DNA from: Oscillospiraceae bacterium | GTDB taxonomy: Bacteria; Bacillota; Clostridia; Oscillospirales; Ruminococcaceae | Direction of reading: 5' to 3' | DNA: 64,000 nucleotides | Assembly (NCBI GenBank): GCA_017513135.1 | Contig: JAFWDH010000014.1 | Coordinates: 1-64,000, forward strand | Shown here: piece after piece, positions 47,846 to 56,689 of the stretch | Layout of the letters: each line of letters starts with the position of its first letter | Position numbering within the stretch: position 1 is the first letter of the stretch | The notes under the pieces: generated by a model | Seen by the model: only the letters and a program-made list of their open reading frames with translations | The model's database searches: none | What the model was told of the DNA's origin: nothing | Position numbers and translations under genes: made by a program

Positions 47846-48169
47846 TTACTCAGTTTCGGATCCGACGTCATCTCTGCTGCTCTCCAGAGGAATATAGCGC
47901 AGCTTTACAGTGACCTCGAATTCGACCTGATAATGCATCGTAGGCTTCGGTTTAAGGAATCCTACGATCTTCTCAACGGTGTCCTGCTCGTGTTCTTTGA
48001 GTATGTCCACCGCAAGGGGCTCCATATATATAAGAAGCCCTGTTCCGTTCAAAGAAGCATAGACCTTGCTCTGAAGTCCGGCAAACGCTCTTCCGAAAGC
48101 CTCGGTCTTGTTCTTGCCGTACGCTTCAAGTTTATAGGTCTTGACCTCTTCGATCAGGCATGAAGCCAT
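47846..48169 (-). CDS. DUF4312 family protein
   Basis: A 107-aa soluble protein with an alpha/beta pattern and no membrane segment. The family signature is KTEAFGRAFAGLQSKVY and the PKPTMHYQVEFEVTVKLRYIPLE segment (C-terminal, residues ~74-96). It lies between the SFCGS gene and the DUF4311 gene. Its size and position suggest a small cytoplasmic subunit, comparable in layout to an EIIA-like piece, but no phosphoryl-transfer histidine can be assigned. Confidence 0.85.
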   Translation of the reverse strand: MASCLIEEVKTYKLEAYGKNKTEAFGRAFAGLQSKVYASLNGTGLLIYMEPLAVDILKEHEQDTVEKIVGFLKPKPTMHYQVEFEVTVKLRYIPLESSRDDVGSETE

Positions 48170-48202
48170 GGATCTGTCCTTATTCCTCCTTTCTTCAGCG
48201 TT

Positions 48203-48580
48203 TTATTCTTCATCCGGCTGTCCGTGGATGCTGTACCAGGTCTCGGTGATCCTGCGTCCGAGCTCCTCCACGTCCATAAAGCCGAAACCAAGGACTTCGA
48301 TACCGTCCTTTACGGCAGTTACGCCCTCATCGATGGAACGCATTCCGTAACGGCATTTGTATTTGTACTTGTTGGCAGCCATAAGAGCACCGGCTCCGCC
48401 GCTTCCGCAGAAGCTTATGCCGATATCGGCTCCTTTTTCCTTCATAACGTCACCAAGTTTCATGTCCGCTGCCATTCCGGGGATGGTGTACGCCTCTCCT
48501 CCGGCAGCTTCGACGCCGGCCGCGACCTTCTGTCCCTTGCCGAGCCTGTCCCCTATTACTACGACGACTTTCTTTCCCAT
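48203..48580 (-). CDS. SFCGS family glycine-rich protein (EIIB-like size)
   Basis: A 125-aa soluble protein beginning at ATG 48580 with AAAGGA upstream. It opens with a Rossmann-like strand-loop (KKVVVVIGDRLGKGQKVA) and contains the signature GISFCGSGGAGAL with Cys58. The glycine-rich cysteine loop resembles in style the phosphocysteine loop of PTS EIIB proteins, but I have no evidence it is phosphorylated. It is always found with DUF4310-4312 in operons of this kind. Confidence 0.85.
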   Translation of the reverse strand: MGKKVVVVIGDRLGKGQKVAAGVEAAGGEAYTIPGMAADMKLGDVMKEKGADIGISFCGSGGAGALMAANKYKYKCRYGMRSIDEGVTAVKDGIEVLGFGFMDVEELGRRITETWYSIHGQPDEE

Positions 48581-48623
48581 TTTCTGTTTTCCTTTCAATA
48601 TGCTTTCAGAGAATTTGTCTTAT

Positions 48624-50123
48624 CTATACGCCTATTCCCATTGCCGTCTGCACATGTATCGCAACGAGTACGCGCTCAGCTGCGTCAGGCCTGGGATACC
48701 ATCTTTCGAACAGTTCCATAAGTCCGTCGGTTATCTCAAGAGCACCGGGGTCCATCTGGTCCAGAAGATCATCCATCCCGTCCAGATGCTCGTCTGCACG
48801 CAAACGCCCCATCATCGCAACGAGATGATTGAGGAACGGAGGCAGCCTGTCTCCTTCCATCTTCACGCCCCGTCCTTCCAGATAATCAAGAGACAGCAGC
48901 GCCATGTACTCGCTTTCCCCTTCATAATCCGGATCAGCCCCAAGCGCGCGGTACAGATTTCTGAACTCGCAGTTGGAATCCATCTCGACCGATCCCGCTA
49001 TGACCGCATATACGGGAACTATCATGCTGTCTCCCTGGACAGTGTTCTTGTTGGCGTCGGTGAAAGTATAATCACCTTTTTCGATCCTGAACACCGTCAG
49101 GTCTCCGGTACAGCCCTCAGCTATCTTTCCAAGTCCCTTGAGTGAAAGGTACTCCGCCGGCTTTGCAGTTACTTTGTCCACCACTTCATCCAGGCTGTAA
49201 CCGAGAGCCATGAACTTGCTCATGGTCTCAGGAAGGCTCTTGACCGGTTTATGGAATGAACTTGTATGGAGGTCCGTGCTGATGGTGTCAGGATAGAACC
49301 CGAGTTCTTTCGCAAGCTTTCCTGTGTTCAGGTTGAAGCTGTCCTTTCCGTGGCCTATATCGAAAACAACACCGCGGTCACGGGCCTTCTGCGTAAATCC
49401 GGGGATGCTTCCCTCCTCCAGATCCAGAAGGTTGTTGTCCTTTCCGTGGAAAGCATGTGTTATTATGTCCCCTTTGTCCATCAGATCGGCAACCTCCTCG
49501 ATCCTTGGAGGCATATGCCCTATATGAACGAGCAGGGGAAGTCCGACTGCCCTGGCAAGTTTCTTTCCTGCTTCTATGGATGTTATCCCGAGCTGTCCGA
49601 CGCAGGAGTTGCTGGCTCTCGCTTTGATCGCAACTACTATGTCCTTATTCTTTTCGTATGCGTCTATGCCTGTCTGCAGGTCGTATTTGGAAGGATCGTC
49701 AGCCTCAGGAGGATCCTTGAGTCCATCGGTAGCGTAATGCATCGCGGAGAATATCCTGGTGCGGGACTTTTCGATGCTCTCCTTCCTGAAGAGATCCATC
49801 GTGGACGGTCCAGCTGTTCCCGCATCGATAACGGTAGTCACGCCCTGCGTGACGCCTATCATATCTGCGGGAAGTCCGAGACGGTACCCGCCCAGAAGTC
49901 CTTCCACATCAAATACATGCGTATGTATATCTATAAAGCCGGGCGATACATATTCACCTGCGAGTTCGATCACCTGCACGTTTTCGGGACATATTAGCTC
50001 TTTCCCGACTTTTGTGATGATTCCGTTCTCGATCAGGATATCTGCTACTTCTCCGTTGAGATCAGAAGAAGGATCTTCGATCCTGCCGCCCTTTACTAAA
50101 ACACTGCCTGACTTCCTATTCAT
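48624..50123 (-). CDS. Amidohydrolase/deacetylase family metallohydrolase with C-terminal PRD-like domain
   Basis: A 499-aa protein from ATG 50123 (GAGG 9 nt upstream); the longer TTG start at 50129 is less likely. Residues ~1-385 are a dihydroorotase-like amidohydrolase with metal ligands H67-x-H69 (DIHTH), a probable carboxylated Lys in IKARAS, HIGHMPP, THAFHG and a Asp in DLHTS. Relatives deacetylate amino acids or related compounds. Residues ~405-499 look like a PRD-type regulatory domain (PPFLNHLVAMMGRLRADEHL and AERVLVAIHVQTAMG), usually encoded by a separate gene in related operons. It is first in the operon. Confidence 0.83.
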   Translation of the reverse strand: MNRKSGSVLVKGGRIEDPSSDLNGEVADILIENGIITKVGKELICPENVQVIELAGEYVSPGFIDIHTHVFDVEGLLGGYRLGLPADMIGVTQGVTTVIDAGTAGPSTMDLFRKESIEKSRTRIFSAMHYATDGLKDPPEADDPSKYDLQTGIDAYEKNKDIVVAIKARASNSCVGQLGITSIEAGKKLARAVGLPLLVHIGHMPPRIEEVADLMDKGDIITHAFHGKDNNLLDLEEGSIPGFTQKARDRGVVFDIGHGKDSFNLNTGKLAKELGFYPDTISTDLHTSSFHKPVKSLPETMSKFMALGYSLDEVVDKVTAKPAEYLSLKGLGKIAEGCTGDLTVFRIEKGDYTFTDANKNTVQGDSMIVPVYAVIAGSVEMDSNCEFRNLYRALGADPDYEGESEYMALLSLDYLEGRGVKMEGDRLPPFLNHLVAMMGRLRADEHLDGMDDLLDQMDPGALEITDGLMELFERWYPRPDAAERVLVAIHVQTAMGIGV

Positions 50124-50139
50124 AGACAATTCCTCACCG

Positions 50140-50161
50140 TTGTGTTGTTAAATTTACACAA
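50140..50161 (-). promoter_or_regulatory. Inverted repeat in the leader of the amidohydrolase operon
   Basis: TTGTGT (50140-50145), 10 bp, ACACAA (50156-50161) lies between the promoter and the ribosome site, about 40-60 nt after the predicted start. It is a candidate repressor operator; no regulator gene is nearby. Confidence 0.45.
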
Positions 50162-50206
50162 TATTCTTCAAATTATTATCGATCTGTTGTTCATTCTGTT
50201 AAGCAG

Positions 50207-50235
50207 ATGATATCAGAAACATTTCGTCAGGACAA
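50207..50235 (-). promoter_or_regulatory. Promoter of the amidohydrolase/DUF4310 operon
   Basis: TTGTCC (50235-50230), 17 bp, TATCAT (50212-50207) on the minus strand, between the polC terminator and the operon. No sigma-54 type -24/-12 element is seen. Confidence 0.6.
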
Positions 50236-50255
50236 TACAAATAAAACAGGAACAC

Positions 50256-50294
50256 GAAAAAAAATAACTGCACCTCCTGATAAGCGGTGCAGTT
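50256..50294 (-). terminator. polC terminator
   Basis: AACTGCACC (50266-50274) pairs with GGTGCAGTT (50286-50294); the minus strand continues ATTTTTTTTC. It separates the housekeeping block from the accessory operon. Confidence 0.92.
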
Positions 50295-50316
50295 CATGTT
50301 TTATAAATTATCTGTT

Positions 50317-53300
50317 CTAGAAGAACGAGAGCTGTCTCGTCTTCGGCAGATCTCCCAGCGCTCCGAACGAATCCAGCGTGTCCAGAAGTGATGATGTCAC
50401 TCCGTCCTCCGCGATCAGATCTTCCGCCGTGGTGAAGCCTCCCTTTGACACCGCTTCGTAAAGCGCTCTGGCTGCGGATTCTCCCACTCCCTTAAGCACG
50501 GAGAACGGGATGCGCAGGGCTTTTCCTTCCTTTTCGAACCTCTTCCAGTGGGATCTCCTGAGATCCACGGGGAGCATCTCGAAGCCGCGGCATTTCATCT
50601 CCAGCAGCATCTGCAGGCTGACGAGTTCGTCCTCATCCTTGGCAGTGCGCAGCGAACGGTCGGCTGTGATCTTCTCGACTTCCCTGATCCTTTTGCGGAT
50701 CTTGTCCGGCTTGGCCAGGATGTATTCCACATCCGTGTCGCAGCCTCGGACCGTAAAGTACGCCGCGTAGAAATCCATCGGCCTGTGCAGTTTGAACCAC
50801 GCCACCTTAACGGCGGAAGTGATATAAGCAGCCGCGTGAGCCTTAGGGAACATGTATTCTATCTTGCGGCAGGAGTCGATGTACCATTCCGGCACGCCGT
50901 GTTCCCTCATGACTGACACCATATTGTCTGGCAGAGGAAGGTGGCGCTTGTTCTTCCTTACGAACTCCATTATGTTGAACGCGTCGATCTTATCGACTCC
51001 GTACTCTATCAGCTTGAGCATGATGCCGTCTCTTGTACCGATAACCTGGGAAATATTGCAGGTGCCGTTTCTGATAAGATCCTGCGCGTTTCCTGCCCAC
51101 ACTCCGGTACCGTGGGACAGTCCGGATATCTGGATAAGGTCAGCTATACCTCTGGGTTTGGCCTCCATCAGAAGGTTCCTTGAAGTGACGGTTCCCATCT
51201 CCGGGATCCCGAAAGTCCCTGTAGCACTGCCTATCTGAGCTTCCGTGACTCCGAGAGGTTCGGGCGAATTGAATATCTTGAAGACCTCCTGATCCCCTGT
51301 CGGCACATCAGCGATATTGATCCCGGAGAAATACTCCAGATAGTGATATACCGTCGGGATTTCATGGCCGAGCTCATCAAGCTTGAGCAGCGTATCATGC
51401 AGGGAGTTGAAATCGAAGTGAGTCGTGACGAAATCGCTCTCGGCCTTGTCTGCCGGACGCTGTACCGGGGTAAAGTCATTGATATCGTAGTCATTCGGTA
51501 TTACGACCATCCCGCCGGGATGCTGTCCTGTCGACCTCTTTACTCCCGTGCATCCGAGTGACAGTCTTCTCAGTTCAGCCTTGTTGAAGTTTATCCCCTT
51601 CTCCTCTGAGTACTTCTTCACGAATCCAAGGGCATTCTTATCCTGAAGGGCCATGATGGTCCCGGCTTTGAAGACATGCTCGCTGCCGAACAGCTCTTCC
51701 GTATATTTGAATATCTTGGACTGGTACTCGGACGAGAAGTTCAGGTCTATATCGGGCTGCTTGTCGCCCTTGAACCCGAGGAACGTCTCAAACGGTATAT
51801 CATGTCCGTCTCCGACAAGATCAGCTCCGCACACAGGGCATTTCTTTGCGGGAAGATCGAAGCCGTCAGCCGCATCCGAACTGTATTCGAAGTGCTTGCA
51901 TTCCGGACACAGATAATGGACAGGCAGCGGGTTGACTTCTGAGATCCCGAGGAGGAACGCAACATATGACGACCCGACCGATCCTCTCGAGCCCACGTGA
52001 TACCCGTCACTCTCGGATTTATCGACAAGTTTCTGCGCTATGAGATACAGGACCGCGTAGTTGTTGCCGCAGATGGAATCCAGTTCTCTCTTTGTACGGC
52101 TCAGTATCGTTTCGTCGGGATCGTCCCCGTAAAGTTCCTTTATCCTGCCGTAAGCTCTCTCAGTGATCTGATCGGCGCTGCCTTCTATATCAGGCGTGAA
52201 CGCGCCGTCAGGGATCGGCTTGATCTCTGCATCTATCTGTTCCGCGATCTTGGCGGGATTCGTTATTACAAGTTCTCTCGCTCTCTCCTCTCCGAGATAA
52301 GAGAACTCGTCGAGCATCTCGCGGGTCGTCCTGAAACAGAGAGGAGCCTGGTCATCAGAATCGGAAAACCCTGTTCCGTGCAGAAGGATCTGGCGGTAGA
52401 AGCCATCCTTCTCGTCAAGAAAGTGAACGTCACAGGTCGCGACACAGGGTTTGCCGTGCCTGTCTGCGAGCTCTACGATCCTGCGGTTGATATCTCTCAG
52501 ATCATCATCGCTCTGGAGCCTACCCTCTCTTACAAGGAACTCATTGTTCCATAAAGGCTGTATCTCGAAGTAATCGTACTTCTCGGCGATCTCATCGATC
52601 TCTTCCGCAGAACGGTGATCCAGGATTGCTGAATATACCTCTCCCGCCTGGCACGCGGATCCTATGATCAGTCCTTCCCGGTACCTGAGCAGTTCGGAAA
52701 GAGGTATTCGCGGCCTGTTGTGGAAATACTTGACGTTGCTGAGCGACACGAGAGTGTACAGGTTCTTGAGACCGGCGAGGTCCTTCACAAGCAGGATCAT
52801 ATGGAACAGTTTTCCGTGCTTTATGTTCTTTCCGCCCTGCCGCGAGTTTATGTCATCGTAGGTGGTGATCCCCTGCTCATCCAGGAGCTCGATCAGTTTC
52901 AGATAGATCCTTGCCAGTGCGACTGTGTCATCGGATGCCCGGTGGTGGTTGAATTTCGGAAGCTTGAAATATTTCGTAAGAGAATCGAGGCGATGCCTCG
53001 CCAGATCCGGAAGAAGCGTCTGCGCAAGGGCAAGCGTATCGACGCATGGCAGTTCAAACGCATCTGTGCGTCCGCATCTCCTGCACGCAGATTTGAGGAA
53101 ACTCATATCAAAGGACGCGTTGTGCGCTACGAGGATCCTTCCGTTCACAAACGAGAAGAACTTCCTCAGCGCCTCTTCCTCCCCCGGAGCTCCTGAGACC
53201 ATGCTGTCATTGATGCCGGTGAGATCGGTTATCTTGTCCGGTACAGGTCTTCCGGGATCCACGAACGTATCGAACGTCTCGGTGACCTGACCGTCACTGA

Positions 53301-54594
53301 CGATGCAGGCTCCTATCTCTATGATCCTTTCGTTCTCGCAGTCGAGTCCCGTAGTCTCCAGATCGAAGCATACGACCTCCGCCGACGTGCTGTCGCTGCA
53401 GCTGCCCAGTATGATATTGGCGCTGTCGTCGACATAGTATGCCTCGCAGCCGTAAATTATCTTGAAATCAGGCACCAGCCCGCGGGCTTTCTTCAGAGCC
53501 GCCCTCGCTTCGGGGAATGCCTGTACCGATCCGTGATCGGTAATGGCCACTGCATGATGTCCAAGGGACGCGGCGCGCATCACTGCGCTCTCCGCGGAGG
53601 GGATAGCATCCATCTGACTCATATTAGTGTGCAGATGCAGCTCTATCCGCTTTTCGGGCTCGTCATCGTGCTGCTTCTTTCTGTGGACCTTTATCAGGCT
53701 GTAGGGCTGGAACATATTGTCATGCTCGCGGTCATCGTAGTAGACCTCGCCCTCCACTACCACAGTGTCTCCGGCGCTTACCCCGGAGAGCATCTCGTAT
53801 TTACCGTTGGTGTCGTAAGTCTTGATATAAATGGAATTCTCGTAGTCACAGAGAAGTATATGGCGGCTCACTCCGCCGTTTTTGAAGGACTTGCTCTCAG
53901 CCTCGATGACATCGCCGCACACTGTGTGTCTGCCGAGAGATGATAACGCCTGAGAGATCGGAACGATCGAAGACAGAGAAGGCTTTTTCCCCATTACTGT
54001 CTCGTACTCGTCATCCTCAAGCTCGATCTGCCTGTTCGACATATCGGACTTGTTGAGCAGCGTTTTCTTGCGCTTTGCAGCAACAGGTACCGGAGCGACG
54101 TCTGAGTACACTGCCGCTGAGGTGTCCTCCACAGGTTTTGAAAGATGCTTTTCCGGCTCAACGAGGTCCACTTCGCAGGACACGCCGAACATTGAGTACA
54201 CCGCCAGGCTGATGCTGACAGGCATACCCATCTCCTCAAGTATCGATTTCGTCTTATTCGGAAGGATAATGGTGATCCTGCCGTTTTCGATTTTCATCTC
54301 GGCATTCTTGAAAAAACCGTTGACCGGTTTTCCCGAAGCTTTGACGGCATCCACTATGACAGGCAGTGCCTGAGGGCAGAGCGTCTCAGGCGGGAACGAC
54401 AGTCTCACTTCAGTGCGCAGTCCGGGGAATCTTGCTGAAAGGGCCTTTTTAGCCTGAGCCGGCAGTTCCGGATCAAAAACATGAGAAAACAGGACGAGCG
54501 ATATCTTACCGCCATCCTTGTTCACTTCTATTCGTTTGACCTCTGCATCCGCGGAATAGGTACCGGGGATGACATCACTCAGAAACGCAGCCAC
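50317..54594 (-). CDS. polC: DNA polymerase III subunit alpha, PolC type (Gram-positive)
   Basis: Replicative polymerase with built-in 3'-5' exonuclease, 1425 aa. Order: N-terminal domain (~1-200), OB fold (~225-310), PHP domain start HLHTNMSQMDA, inserted exonuclease VCFDLETTGLD, remainder of PHP, then the polymerase core. In the core, GSRGSVGSSYVAF and PDIDLNFS (catalytic Asp pair) are followed by a thumb and a C-terminal region with HhH. The zinc site is CPEC/CPVC (~900-925). This architecture is the low-GC Gram-positive type. It starts 2 nt after ispG. Confidence 0.97.
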   Translation of the reverse strand: MAAFLSDVIPGTYSADAEVKRIEVNKDGGKISLVLFSHVFDPELPAQAKKALSARFPGLRTEVRLSFPPETLCPQALPVIVDAVKASGKPVNGFFKNAEMKIENGRITIILPNKTKSILEEMGMPVSISLAVYSMFGVSCEVDLVEPEKHLSKPVEDTSAAVYSDVAPVPVAAKRKKTLLNKSDMSNRQIELEDDEYETVMGKKPSLSSIVPISQALSSLGRHTVCGDVIEAESKSFKNGGVSRHILLCDYENSIYIKTYDTNGKYEMLSGVSAGDTVVVEGEVYYDDREHDNMFQPYSLIKVHRKKQHDDEPEKRIELHLHTNMSQMDAIPSAESAVMRAASLGHHAVAITDHGSVQAFPEARAALKKARGLVPDFKIIYGCEAYYVDDSANIILGSCSDSTSAEVVCFDLETTGLDCENERIIEIGACIVSDGQVTETFDTFVDPGRPVPDKITDLTGINDSMVSGAPGEEEALRKFFSFVNGRILVAHNASFDMSFLKSACRRCGRTDAFELPCVDTLALAQTLLPDLARHRLDSLTKYFKLPKFNHHRASDDTVALARIYLKLIELLDEQGITTYDDINSRQGGKNIKHGKLFHMILLVKDLAGLKNLYTLVSLSNVKYFHNRPRIPLSELLRYREGLIIGSACQAGEVYSAILDHRSAEEIDEIAEKYDYFEIQPLWNNEFLVREGRLQSDDDLRDINRRIVELADRHGKPCVATCDVHFLDEKDGFYRQILLHGTGFSDSDDQAPLCFRTTREMLDEFSYLGEERARELVITNPAKIAEQIDAEIKPIPDGAFTPDIEGSADQITERAYGRIKELYGDDPDETILSRTKRELDSICGNNYAVLYLIAQKLVDKSESDGYHVGSRGSVGSSYVAFLLGISEVNPLPVHYLCPECKHFEYSSDAADGFDLPAKKCPVCGADLVGDGHDIPFETFLGFKGDKQPDIDLNFSSEYQSKIFKYTEELFGSEHVFKAGTIMALQDKNALGFVKKYSEEKGINFNKAELRRLSLGCTGVKRSTGQHPGGMVVIPNDYDINDFTPVQRPADKAESDFVTTHFDFNSLHDTLLKLDELGHEIPTVYHYLEYFSGINIADVPTGDQEVFKIFNSPEPLGVTEAQIGSATGTFGIPEMGTVTSRNLLMEAKPRGIADLIQISGLSHGTGVWAGNAQDLIRNGTCNISQVIGTRDGIMLKLIEYGVDKIDAFNIMEFVRKNKRHLPLPDNMVSVMREHGVPEWYIDSCRKIEYMFPKAHAAAYITSAVKVAWFKLHRPMDFYAAYFTVRGCDTDVEYILAKPDKIRKRIREVEKITADRSLRTAKDEDELVSLQMLLEMKCRGFEMLPVDLRRSHWKRFEKEGKALRIPFSVLKGVGESAARALYEAVSKGGFTTAEDLIAEDGVTSSLLDTLDSFGALGDLPKTRQLSFF

Positions 54595-54596
54595 TT

Positions 54597-55640
54597 TCAG
54601 CCTCTAGACATCATATCAATCTCATCGAGGAGCACCTGAGCGATATCTCCATCGATCTTTCTTATTATCTCACCTTTTTTGAAAAGTATCGCCTCTCCCT
54701 TTCCGCCTGCGATACCTATATCCGCTTCCCTGGCCTCACCGGGTCCGTTGACTACGCAGCCCATGACGGCGACCTTGATATCCAGATCGCAGTCTTTGAG
54801 TCCCTCCTCGACCTTCTTGGCGATCGACACAAGATCGATCTCGGTCCTTCCGCATGTGGGGCAGGAAACTATCTCAGGTCCGAAACGTCTCACACCCGCG
54901 GCTGAAAGGATGCTTTTCGCGGCATGGATCTCAGCCACAGGGTCATCCGTCAGAGATACACGTATCGTATCACCTATACCGTCAAGAAGCAGACTTCCTA
55001 TGCCGATCGCGGATTTGACCGTCCCTCTTGAGAGAGTACCTGCTTCAGTGACCCCGAGATGGAGAGGATAGTCGCAGGAGGATGATGCCAGCCTGTATGC
55101 CCTGACCATCGTCCTCACGTCAGATGATTTCATCGAGATCACCGTGTCATAGAACTCGCAGTCCTCGATTATCCTGACGTGCTTCATCGCGCTCTCAAAG
55201 AGAGCTTCTGCCGTCGGTCCGCCGTACTTCTCAAGGAGCTCCTTCTCGCAGGAACCGCTGTTCACGCCGACACGGATGGGCACTCCTGCGTGCTTGCACG
55301 CAAGGACCACTTCCCTCGCCCGTTCTGCAGATCCGATATTGCCCGGATTGATCCTGACCTTATCCACACCGGCATCTACAGAGGCCAGCGCGAGCCTGTA
55401 GTCGAAATGTATGTCCGCGACTATAGGACACTTCACTGCCTTTTTCAGCGCGGGGATGAGCGCGACCGCGTCCATATTGGGCACGGCAGTGCGTATTATC
55501 TCACAGCCTGCCTGTTCCAGTCTGACTGCCTGCCGGACATTGCCTTCAATGTCGCTGTTGTGCACATTCAGCATCGACTGGATACTGACGGGGTTCCCCC
55601 CGCCTATCAGGATATCTCCTACCTTAACCGTACGTGTCAT
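54597..55640 (-). CDS. ispG: (E)-4-hydroxy-3-methylbut-2-enyl-diphosphate synthase
   Basis: Penultimate enzyme of the MEP isoprenoid pathway; reduces MEcPP to HMBPP using a [4Fe-4S] cluster. GNPVSIQSMLNV at the N-terminus is the TIM-barrel signature. The cluster cysteines lie in SCPTCGRTE and GCVVNGPGEA. At 347 aa it is the short bacterial form. It overlaps rseP by 4 nt and precedes polC. dxr of the same pathway is nearby, so two MEP steps are clustered. Confidence 0.97.
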   Translation of the reverse strand: MTRTVKVGDILIGGGNPVSIQSMLNVHNSDIEGNVRQAVRLEQAGCEIIRTAVPNMDAVALIPALKKAVKCPIVADIHFDYRLALASVDAGVDKVRINPGNIGSAERAREVVLACKHAGVPIRVGVNSGSCEKELLEKYGGPTAEALFESAMKHVRIIEDCEFYDTVISMKSSDVRTMVRAYRLASSSCDYPLHLGVTEAGTLSRGTVKSAIGIGSLLLDGIGDTIRVSLTDDPVAEIHAAKSILSAAGVRRFGPEIVSCPTCGRTEIDLVSIAKKVEEGLKDCDLDIKVAVMGCVVNGPGEAREADIGIAGGKGEAILFKKGEIIRKIDGDIAQVLLDEIDMMSRG

Positions 55641-56674
55641 TTACCGAACAACCTCGCAAGATCGTTATATGTCGCAAATATCATAAGTCCGATCAGCAGC
55701 GCAAAACCGGCCATATTTATCGCGATCTCCCACTTCTGACTGAGTCTCTTTCTGGTGACAGCCTCGACGAACAGGACCAGCAGTCTTCCTCCGTCCAGTG
55801 CGGGGATCGGGAGCAGGTTCATCACTCCGAGATCTATGGAGATGTAGGACAGTATATTCAGAAGAGGCCGTATGCCGTTTCCGGCGGCATCTCCGATGAC
55901 TGAAACTATACCCACAGGCCCGGATATGCTGTTTGCCGGCACTGTCCCTGTGATCAGCTGTATCACGGACTTGATGATCATTCTCGTAGTGGAGACCGCC
56001 TGCAGAAACGAGTACTTGATCACCGTGCCCACAGTCTTCTCGACGCCGTAAACAGCGAAGTCCAGTTCGATGACGTTCAGTCCGTTCTCCTCATCCTTCT
56101 GCGTCTTGAACGTGACACCTTTCAGCTCTATCTTTTCGCCGTCGCGAATCACGACCATATCCGCTTTGCCGTCTTCCACGAACATCATCTCATAGAAGAT
56201 ATCCTCAGCTATGAAAACATGGCTTCCGTTTACTTCTATGATCTTGTCCCCGACCTGCAGTCCGGTAGCTTCGGTGGACGCCCCGTCGTAGAATTTAGCG
56301 ACGGTCCTGGAAGCGATCGAGCCCCCGGTCGCCGTTAGGATCCCAAGTATAAGGAATCCGAGAATGAGGTTCATTACTGCCCCTGCAACGGTTATCAGTA
56401 TCCTCTTCCATACAGGTGCTTTTGAGAACGATCCTTCTTCGTCGCTCTCCTCATCCTCCCCCTCCATGGCGCAGTATCCTCCGATAGGAAGCAGACGGAT
56501 GCTGTACTGGGTCTCTCCCTTCTCCCATGAAAAGAGAAGAGGTCCCATGCCGATGGAGAACTCATTGACCTTTACACCGCATTTCTTTGCGGTGGCAAAA
56601 TGTCCGAATTCATGTATGAAGATGACAAGCCCGAAAACGAAGATCGAGGCTATTATCGTTATGACTGTGCTCAT
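55637..56674 (-). CDS. rseP: RIP metalloprotease RseP (site-2 protease)
   Basis: Intramembrane zinc protease that cleaves anti-sigma factors and leftover signal peptides. HEFGH (~21-25) is the zinc motif in the first membrane segment, and NLLPIPALDGG near the C-terminus supplies the third ligand. One PDZ domain lies between (~120-190: GLQVGDKIIEVNGS). At 345 aa with four membrane segments it matches Bacillota RasP. It follows dxr by 15 nt. Confidence 0.95.
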   Translation of the reverse strand: MSTVITIIASIFVFGLVIFIHEFGHFATAKKCGVKVNEFSIGMGPLLFSWEKGETQYSIRLLPIGGYCAMEGEDEESDEEGSFSKAPVWKRILITVAGAVMNLILGFLILGILTATGGSIASRTVAKFYDGASTEATGLQVGDKIIEVNGSHVFIAEDIFYEMMFVEDGKADMVVIRDGEKIELKGVTFKTQKDEENGLNVIELDFAVYGVEKTVGTVIKYSFLQAVSTTRMIIKSVIQLITGTVPANSISGPVGIVSVIGDAAGNGIRPLLNILSYISIDLGVMNLLPIPALDGGRLLVLFVEAVTRKRLSQKWEIAINMAGFALLIGLMIFATYNDLARLFGK

Positions 56675-56689
56675 TTATTCTCCTTATGA

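Noticed and set aside
44524-50123. A mannose-family PTS operon
   Set aside because: None of the four uncharacterised proteins can be aligned with EIIA, EIIB, EIIC or EIID by eye; similarity is only in layout.
50124-50316. Sigma-54 promoter upstream of the DgaE/DgaF operon, as in Salmonella
   Set aside because: No TGGCAC-N5-TTGC-type element is present; a sigma-A promoter fits better.
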